From: Streptomyces sp. 2131.1
GTDB lineage: Bacteria; Actinomycetota; Actinomycetes; Streptomycetales; Streptomycetaceae
DNA: 64,000 bases
Assembly (NCBI RefSeq): GCF_900105515.1
Contig: NZ_FNSY01000001.1
Coordinates: 4,278,001 to 4,342,000, forward strand
Direction of reading: 5' to 3'
Position numbers and translations under genes: made by a program. The notes beneath the pieces were generated by a model, which saw only the letters and a list, made by a program, of their open reading frames with translations, did no database searches and had not been told where the DNA came from. This document shows positions 58,891-64,000 of this stretch, piece by piece. Every line of letters starts with the position of its first letter. Position 1 is the stretch's first letter.

Positions 58891-60387
58891 TCAGCGCACG
58901 TCGCCCATGTGCTGGGCGACCTTCTTGCGGTACATCCAGATGCCGACTCCGGCGATGACGGCGAGGATCACCTCGAAGGCGACGGACCCGGTGTTGTCCA
59001 GGTCCACGCCGAGCTGCTTGGACGTGAGCAGACCGGTCACGGAGTCGCCGGCGGTGACGGCGAGGAACCAGACGCCCATCATCTGCGAGCTGTACTTCGC
59101 CGGGGCCATCTTCGTGGTGACCGACAGGCCGACCGGCGAGAGGCACAGCTCCGCGACGGTCTGGATGAAGTAGATCGCCACCAGCCACATCGGGCTGACC
59201 TTGCCGCCGTTGGCGGCGGTGTCGATCAGCGGGATCAGGAAGACCGCGAAGGAGACGCCGATCAGCACGAGGCTGGAGGCGAACTTGACCGCGGTGCTCG
59301 GCTCCTTGCCGCGCTTGTTCAGCCACAGCCAGCCCGAGGCGAGCACGGGGGCCAGCGCCATGACGAAGATCGGGTTCAGCGACTGGTACCAGGACGTCGG
59401 GAAGTCGAACCCGAACAGGCTGTTCGTCGTCGAGTTCTCACCGAAGATCGACAGGGTCGAGCCGTTCTGGTCGTAGATCATCCAGAAGACGGCGGCGACC
59501 ACGAAGAACCAGATGTAGCCCGAGAGCTTCGACTGCTCGGTGGTCGTCAGCTCCTTGTCGCGCTTCATACGCACCAGGACGGCGACCGGGATGATCAGTC
59601 CGGCCAGGGTGATCGGCAGGACGCCCCAGTCGACGAAGTTGCCGGTGATGCCGAGCAGACCGTAGAAGACGGCCGCGACGATCAGCCAGATCAGGCCCTT
59701 GCGCAGGGCGGACTGCTTCTCCTGCTCGGTGGCCGGGGTGGCGACGACGTCGCTCTCCGGGCTCAGGTGGCGGGTGCCGAGCAGGAACTGGGCGAGGCCC
59801 AGCGCCATGCCGATCGCGGCCAGCGCGAAGCCGAAGTGCCAGTTGACGTTCTCACCGACGGTGCCGATGGTCAGCGGAGCGAGGAACGCGCCCACGTTGA
59901 TGCCGATGTAGAAGAGCGTGAACCCACCGTCGCGGCGCGGGTCCTCGGGGCCCTTGTACAGGTGGCCGACCATCGTGGAGATGTTGGCCTTCAGCAGGCC
60001 GGAGCCGAGCGCGACGAGCGCGAGACCGGCGAAGAAGGTCGCCGAGTTCGGCACCGCGAGCGTGATGTGGCCGAGGATGACGACGGCACCGCCGATGGCG
60101 ACCGTCTTGCGCGGACCCCAGAACCGGTCGGCCATCCAGCCGCCGGGCATGGCGAGCAGGTAGACCATCGCCATGTAGGCGGAGTAGATCGTCGTCGCGG
60201 TGGTGGCGTTCATGTGCATGCCGCCGGGCGCGATCAGGTACAGCGGGAGCAGTGCCTTCATGCCGTAGAAGCTGTATCGCTCCCACATCTCGGTCATGAA
60301 GAGCGTCGCCAGGCCGCGGGGGTGGCCGAAGAAGGTCTTCTCGCCACCCACCGTGCTCGACGGGTCCTTCGTCAGGCTGGACGCCAT
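58891..60387 (-). CDS. POT/PTR-family proton-coupled di/tripeptide transporter
   Basis: 498 residues from ATG 60387 (AAGGA upstream). The POT signature is clear: 'FMTEMWERYSFYGMKALLPLYL' (ExxER motif) in TM1, 'GGWMADRFWGPRKTVAIGG', 'GSGLLKANISTMVGHLY', and the PTR2 box 'FTLFYIGINVGAFLAPL'. About 14 membrane helices. It imports di- and tripeptides with protons. The A/T-richer upstream region (60600-60730) likely holds its promoter. Confidence 0.95.
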   Translation of the reverse strand: MASSLTKDPSSTVGGEKTFFGHPRGLATLFMTEMWERYSFYGMKALLPLYLIAPGGMHMNATTATTIYSAYMAMVYLLAMPGGWMADRFWGPRKTVAIGGAVVILGHITLAVPNSATFFAGLALVALGSGLLKANISTMVGHLYKGPEDPRRDGGFTLFYIGINVGAFLAPLTIGTVGENVNWHFGFALAAIGMALGLAQFLLGTRHLSPESDVVATPATEQEKQSALRKGLIWLIVAAVFYGLLGITGNFVDWGVLPITLAGLIIPVAVLVRMKRDKELTTTEQSKLSGYIWFFVVAAVFWMIYDQNGSTLSIFGENSTTNSLFGFDFPTSWYQSLNPIFVMALAPVLASGWLWLNKRGKEPSTAVKFASSLVLIGVSFAVFLIPLIDTAANGGKVSPMWLVAIYFIQTVAELCLSPVGLSVTTKMAPAKYSSQMMGVWFLAVTAGDSVTGLLTSKQLGVDLDNTGSVAFEVILAVIAGVGIWMYRKKVAQHMGDVR

Positions 60388-60810
60388 GATCGATCCTTGT
60401 GTGCTCGGGACGCGACGCCTCTTGGAGGCGGGTACGCGCCCGGTGGGGGGAGGCCGGCACCGCCGCGGGTACGCCCACCGCGACGGGATCCACGCCCGGC
60501 TGCGCCTTCGTCGGCGTTCCGGGCCCGGCCCACAGGTCATTCACTGAATTCCGGGCCGGCGGGTACCGGCCCCGCACACAAAAGAGACCCTTGGCGCTCA
60601 GAGCTGCCCAAAGGTCCTTGAGTAGTGCAATAGGCGTTGAGACACCATACGACACGACAGAGCACGATATGGAAGGACTTGAGACATGGATCACAGGTCC
60701 AGGTGCAACCACACTCGCATATTCGAAGGTCCGCACGGTAGCGGGGAGCTGACCCGCAGGGCTGCCGGATCACCTCCCGCCCTGTCCGCCGCGCGGACTA
60801 CCATCAGTGC
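60388..60810. other. Divergent intergenic region ptr / response regulator
   Basis: 423 bp without a recognisable gene. A direct repeat TTGAGACA occurs twice (around 60638 and 60679). The region is less G+C-rich than its surroundings, as expected for promoters of the two divergent units. I see no clear operator. Confidence 0.4.
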
Positions 60811-61488
60811 ATGACCCGTGTACTGCTCGCCGAGGACGACGCATCCATCTCGGAACCGCTGGCCCGCGCCCTGCGGCGGGAGGGTTACGAGGTCGAGGTG
60901 CGGGAAGACGGCCCGACCGCGCTCGACGCCGGACTCCAGGGCGGCATCGACCTGGTCGTGCTCGACCTGGGGCTGCCCGGCATGGACGGCCTCGAAGTCG
61001 CCCGCCGGCTTCGTGCCGAGGGTCACACCGTGCCGGTCCTGGTGCTGACCGCCCGCGCCGACGAGGTGGACACGGTCGTCGGGCTCGACGCGGGCGCCGA
61101 CGACTACGTCACCAAGCCCTTCCGCCTCGCCGAGCTCCTCGCCCGCGTCCGGGCCCTGCTGCGGCGCGGCGCCACCGAGCCCGCCCCCCAGCCCGCCACG
61201 CACGGCGTCCGCATCGACGTCGAATCGCACCGGGCCTGGATGGGCGACGAGGAACTCCAGCTCACCGCCAAGGAGTTCGACCTCCTCCGGGTCCTCGTGC
61301 GGGACGCGGGCCGGGTCGTCACCCGCGACCAGCTGATGCGCGAGGTCTGGGACACCACGTGGTGGTCGTCGACCAAGACCCTCGACATGCACATCTCCTG
61401 GCTCCGCAAGAAGCTCGGCGACGACGCGGCGAACCCGCGCTACATCGCCACGGTGCGGGGCGTCGGCTTCCGCTTCGAGAAGAGCTGA
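60811..61488 (+). CDS. OmpR-family response regulator
   Basis: 225 residues from ATG 60811. The receiver domain (1-115) has acidic pocket 'LLAEDD', phospho-acceptor Asp52 in 'LVVLDLGLPGMDG', and Lys in 'YVTKPF'. The C-terminal winged helix (about 130-225) has 'LQLTAKEFDLLRVLVRDAGRVVTRDQLMREVW' in outline and ends 'IATVRGVGFRFEKS'. It is followed 53 bp later by its histidine kinase. The stimulus and targets are unknown; the divergent peptide transporter is one candidate. Confidence 0.95.
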   Translation: MTRVLLAEDDASISEPLARALRREGYEVEVREDGPTALDAGLQGGIDLVVLDLGLPGMDGLEVARRLRAEGHTVPVLVLTARADEVDTVVGLDAGADDYVTKPFRLAELLARVRALLRRGATEPAPQPATHGVRIDVESHRAWMGDEELQLTAKEFDLLRVLVRDAGRVVTRDQLMREVWDTTWWSSTKTLDMHISWLRKKLGDDAANPRYIATVRGVGFRFEKS

Positions 61489-61541
61489 AGGCTGTAGCGT
61501 CCCCGCTGTCCGCCCGAGCCGACTGACGTACAGAAGCAGGC

Positions 61542-62807
61542 ATGCGCCGACGACTGATCAACTCCACCCTCGCCGTCGTGCTCGTGGTGATCGCCGTCTT
61601 CGGCGTCTCCCTCGTGATCGTCGAGACCCGCACCATCAGCAGCAGCGCCCAGGAGAGCGTCGACTCCGAGGCGCTGCGGCTGATCAGCGTCATCGAGAGC
61701 CGGCTCCTGGGCGCCGAGCGGATCAACCCCGCGGTGCTGGCCGAGCAGATCGACGACAAGCGCTACGCCCTGGTCAAGATGGACGGCCGCGCCCCCATCG
61801 AGGTCGGCGAGCGCCCCAGTGGCAGCGTGATCACCGCCACCGAGACGGGTGAGCACGGCGAGAAGGTCACCGTCGAGGAGTCCCGCTCCGCCGTCACCCG
61901 CGAGGTCGGCCGCACGCTGATGATCATCGGCGCGGTGGCGCTGTTGGCCATCGTCTCCGCCGTCCTCCTCGCCGTACGCCAGGCCAACAAGCTGGCCTCG
62001 CCGCTCACCGACCTCGCCGAGACCGCCGAGCGCCTGGGCTCCGGCGACCCCCGCCCGCGCCACAAGCGGTACGGGGTGCCCGAGCTGGACCGCGTCGCCG
62101 ACGTCCTCGACGCCTCCGCCGAGCGGATCGCCCGCATGCTGACCGCGGAGCGCCGGCTCGCCGCCGACGCCTCCCACCAGCTGCGTACGCCGCTCACCGC
62201 CCTGTCCATGCGGATCGAGGAGATCTCGCTGACCGACGACCCGGAGACCGTGAAGGAGGAGGCGCACATCGCCCTCGCCCAGGTCGAACGGCTCACGGAC
62301 GTGGTGGAGCGGCTGCTGACCAACGCCCGGGACCCCCGGACGGGCTCCGCGGTCGTCTTCGACCTGGACGAGGTCGTCAAGCAGCAGATCGAGGAGTGGC
62401 GCCCGGCCTACCGGGGCGAGGGCCGCGCCATCGTCTGCTCCGGCAAGCAGGGGCTCAGCGCCGTCGGCACCCCGGGCGCGGTCGCCCAGGTGCTGGCCGC
62501 GCTGATCGAGAACTCGCTCATGCACGGTGGCGGTACGGTCGCGCTGCGCACGAGGGTCACCGGCAACCAGGCGGTCATCGAGGTCACGGACGAGGGGCCC
62601 GGGGTCCCCGCCGACCTGGGCGCGCGGATCTTCGAGCGGACCATCAGCGGCCGCAACTCCACGGGCATCGGCCTCGCGGTCGCCCGCGACCTCGCCGAAG
62701 CGGACGGCGGCCGCCTGGAACTCCTCCAGCAGCAGCCCCCGGTCTTCGCCCTCTTCCTGAGCCGCATGTCCCAGCCACGAGAGGAACCGGAACGCCCGGT
62801 GCGGTGA
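61542..62807 (+). CDS. Sensor histidine kinase
   Basis: 421 residues from ATG 61542. An N-terminal membrane helix ('LAVVLVVIAVFGVSLVIVETR') is followed by an external loop of about 100 residues, a second helix ('LMIIGAVALLAIVSAVLLAV') and HAMP. The H box 'DASHQLRTPLTALSMRIEE' puts His near residue 212. The HATPase has N box 'LIENSLMHGGG', G1 'VTDEGPGVPADL' and G2 'STGIGLAVARDLAEADGG'. The short external domain may sense an envelope signal. Partner of the 60811 regulator. Confidence 0.95.
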   Translation: MRRRLINSTLAVVLVVIAVFGVSLVIVETRTISSSAQESVDSEALRLISVIESRLLGAERINPAVLAEQIDDKRYALVKMDGRAPIEVGERPSGSVITATETGEHGEKVTVEESRSAVTREVGRTLMIIGAVALLAIVSAVLLAVRQANKLASPLTDLAETAERLGSGDPRPRHKRYGVPELDRVADVLDASAERIARMLTAERRLAADASHQLRTPLTALSMRIEEISLTDDPETVKEEAHIALAQVERLTDVVERLLTNARDPRTGSAVVFDLDEVVKQQIEEWRPAYRGEGRAIVCSGKQGLSAVGTPGAVAQVLAALIENSLMHGGGTVALRTRVTGNQAVIEVTDEGPGVPADLGARIFERTISGRNSTGIGLAVARDLAEADGGRLELLQQQPPVFALFLSRMSQPREEPERPVR

Positions 62808-62863
62808 GCTGCTGGATCAAGTCCGTGACCCGCGTGTCACACCCGCACACGGCCAAAACAAGC

Positions 62864-62901
62864 CCGTCCGGCGATTGAGGACGAAGCGTCCGCCCGGACG
62901 G
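62864..62901. repeat. Streptomyces-type intergenic inverted-repeat element
   Basis: CCGTCCGG (62864-62871) and CCGGACGG (62894-62901) frame an inner GGACG-AAG-CGTCC hairpin. The sequence GCCCGTCCGGCGATTGAGGA is one I recognise as recurring between genes across Streptomyces genomes (from memory). It lies between convergent genes and may terminate both. Confidence 0.65.
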
Positions 62902-62909
62902 CCCCGGGC

Positions 62910-63431
62910 CTACCGACGAGCCGGGTCCGCCTCGACCCGCACCGCGGGCGCGGGCACCGTCACCAGGGCCTCTTTGTCGGCGACGCCCTCCGAGGGCGCG
63001 GGAAGCGCCTTGAACACCCACGTCCGGTACGACCAGAACCGGAACAGCGTCGCGATCCCGATCCCCACGATCTTGAACACATTGCTCTGGACCGGCGTAT
63101 CCCAGCCGAACCCGTACGTCGCCATGTACAGCACACCGGTCTCGATCACCGCGCCCACCGCGCTGAACAGCAGGAACAGCGTCAGCTCACGCGTGCGGCC
63201 GGTCTTGTCGCGGTCGCGGTACGTCCAGTAGCGGAAGCCCACGTAGTTGCAGAGGATCGCGACGAACGTGGCGAGGAGACCGGCGCGCACGGTCGGGATG
63301 TCCGTGTAGCGCCACAGCAGGTTGGAGACGGCGATGTTGACGACCAGGCCGACCACGCCGACCACGCCGAACTTGGCGATCTCCCGGGCCAGCAGCTCCA
63401 GCCGGGCCCGCAGTGCGCCTCGTTCGCTCAT
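62910..63431 (-). CDS. GtrA-family membrane protein
   Basis: 173 residues from ATG 63431; an in-frame ATG at 63485 would add 18 residues, and neither has a strong ribosome-binding site. Four membrane helices with the GtrA pattern ('EIAKFGVVGVVGLVVNIAVSNLLW', 'LLATFVAILCNYVGFRYWTYRDRDK' in outline, 'LFLLFSAVGAVIETGVLYMATYG' in outline). The C-terminal tail of about 30 residues is soluble. No glycosyltransferase is adjacent, unlike the GtrA at 19985. Divergent from purK. Confidence 0.88.
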   Translation of the reverse strand: MSERGALRARLELLAREIAKFGVVGVVGLVVNIAVSNLLWRYTDIPTVRAGLLATFVAILCNYVGFRYWTYRDRDKTGRTRELTLFLLFSAVGAVIETGVLYMATYGFGWDTPVQSNVFKIVGIGIATLFRFWSYRTWVFKALPAPSEGVADKEALVTVPAPAVRVEADPARR

Positions 63432-63586
63432 GTGATCGCTCAGTCCGTCCGTAAGTTCGACTTCGTGTTCCGTCAACCTGGCCATGCTAACCAGGACGCC
63501 CACCGGACGCCCGTGCGTTGAGCGCGGGTGTGGCGGGCTCCACCCCGCCCACGGGCGTGGGCCGCCGGTGCGGATACCCTGGGAGC

Positions 63587-64000
63587 GTGACTTTCCCGGT
63601 AGTCGGCATGGTCGGTGGCGGTCAGCTCGCCCGTATGACCCACGAGGCGGGCATCCCCCTCGGCATCAAGTTCAAGCTCCTCAGCGACACCGCTCAGGAC
63701 TCCGCGGCCCAGGTGGCGGGCGAGGTCGTCGTAGGCGACTACCGCGACCTGGAGACGCTGAGGGCCTTCGCGCGCGGCTGTGACGTGATCACCTTCGATC
63801 ACGAGCACGTGCCGACCGAGCACCTGCGGGCCCTGGAGGCGGACGGCATCCCCGTACGCCCCGGCCCCGACGCTCTGGTGCACGCCCAGGACAAGGGGGT
63901 GATGCGCGCGAAGCTCACCGAGATCGGCGCCCCCTGCCCCCGCCACCGCATCGTGAAGGACCCGGCCGACGCCGCGGCCTTCGCCGAGGAGGCGGGAGGC
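63587..64000 (+). CDS. purK: N5-carboxyaminoimidazole ribonucleotide synthase, N-terminal part (runs off window)
   Basis: 138 codons from GTG 63587 (GGGAG close upstream). The start 'VVGMVGGGQLARMTHEAGIPLGI' in outline, then 'VGDYRDLETLRAFARGCDVITFDHEHVP', 'GPDALVHAQDKGVMRAKLTEIGAPCPRH' (both in outline) is the ATP-grasp PurK pattern. The enzyme carboxylates aminoimidazole ribonucleotide in purine synthesis. The ATP-grasp core lies beyond the window edge. Confidence 0.93.
   Translation, partial: MTFPVVGMVGGGQLARMTHEAGIPLGIKFKLLSDTAQDSAAQVAGEVVVGDYRDLETLRAFARGCDVITFDHEHVPTEHLRALEADGIPVRPGPDALVHAQDKGVMRAKLTEIGAPCPRHRIVKDPADAAAFAEEAGG

Noticed and set aside
1..64000. CRISPR arrays, prophage, insertion sequences or replication origin
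   Set aside because: No repeat-spacer pattern, transposase, integrase or phage structural gene, and no DnaA-box cluster, was seen.

Overview
The window is about 72% G+C with strong third-position GC bias, many GTG starts, ATGA/GTGA stop-start overlaps and long GC-rich hairpin terminators. Together with two Rpf cell-wall enzymes, a tRNA-Leu(UAA) (bldA) and a SigI-type partner-switching module, this points to the chromosomal core of a Streptomyces. The order mfd ... rpf, rpf, eno, divIC, ppx, ndh ... bldA ... cbs ... hutU, hutF, hutI, sigI ... ptr, two-component pair, gtrA, purK is the one I remember for the central chromosome of S. coelicolor. That comparison is from memory, not from a search. 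I see no phage, IS element or CRISPR.

Left part (1-14.4 kb): a small oxidoreductase operon with a divergent TetR regulator; a MacB/FtsX-type ABC exporter; mfd; then two visibly eroded genes facing away from each other (an SGNH esterase that has lost its middle, and an MFS transporter with an internal deletion and an N-terminal frameshift); a TetR regulator divergent from an HTH-like protein; an exported HNH-nuclease lipoprotein; and an LppX-like lipoprotein.

14.5-24.2 kb: an operon of an orphan HTH/N6-adenine methylase-like protein, a small membrane protein and a soluble Ser/Thr kinase with a TPR-like tail; a polyprenyl-phosphate glycosyltransferase with a GtrA flippase-like partner; a SurA-like lipoprotein; mazG; and a cytochrome P450.

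24.2-43.4 kb: growth and cell-wall functions. Two Rpf-type muralytic enzymes (the second behind a c-di-AMP riboswitch), enolase, DivIC, a DUF501 protein, Ppx/GppA, and a type II NADH dehydrogenase whose upstream region holds two Rex-type operators. Then come cyclopropane fatty-acid synthase, a second MacB-type ABC system, bldA, a Bax-inhibitor-like membrane protein, small unknowns, a thiolase and a membrane-anchored SGNH hydrolase.

43.5-64 kb: cystathionine beta-synthase, an XRE regulator with a divergent SDR, an RpiR regulator, and a cluster of three Roadblock-fold proteins plus a DUF4388-like protein. The histidine-utilisation operon follows (hutU, an M20 amidohydrolase, hutF, hutI), in which hutI carries a one-base frameshift. 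Last are sigI with its divergent anti-anti-sigma and anti-sigma genes, a POT peptide transporter, an OmpR-type two-component system, a second GtrA protein and the start of purK.
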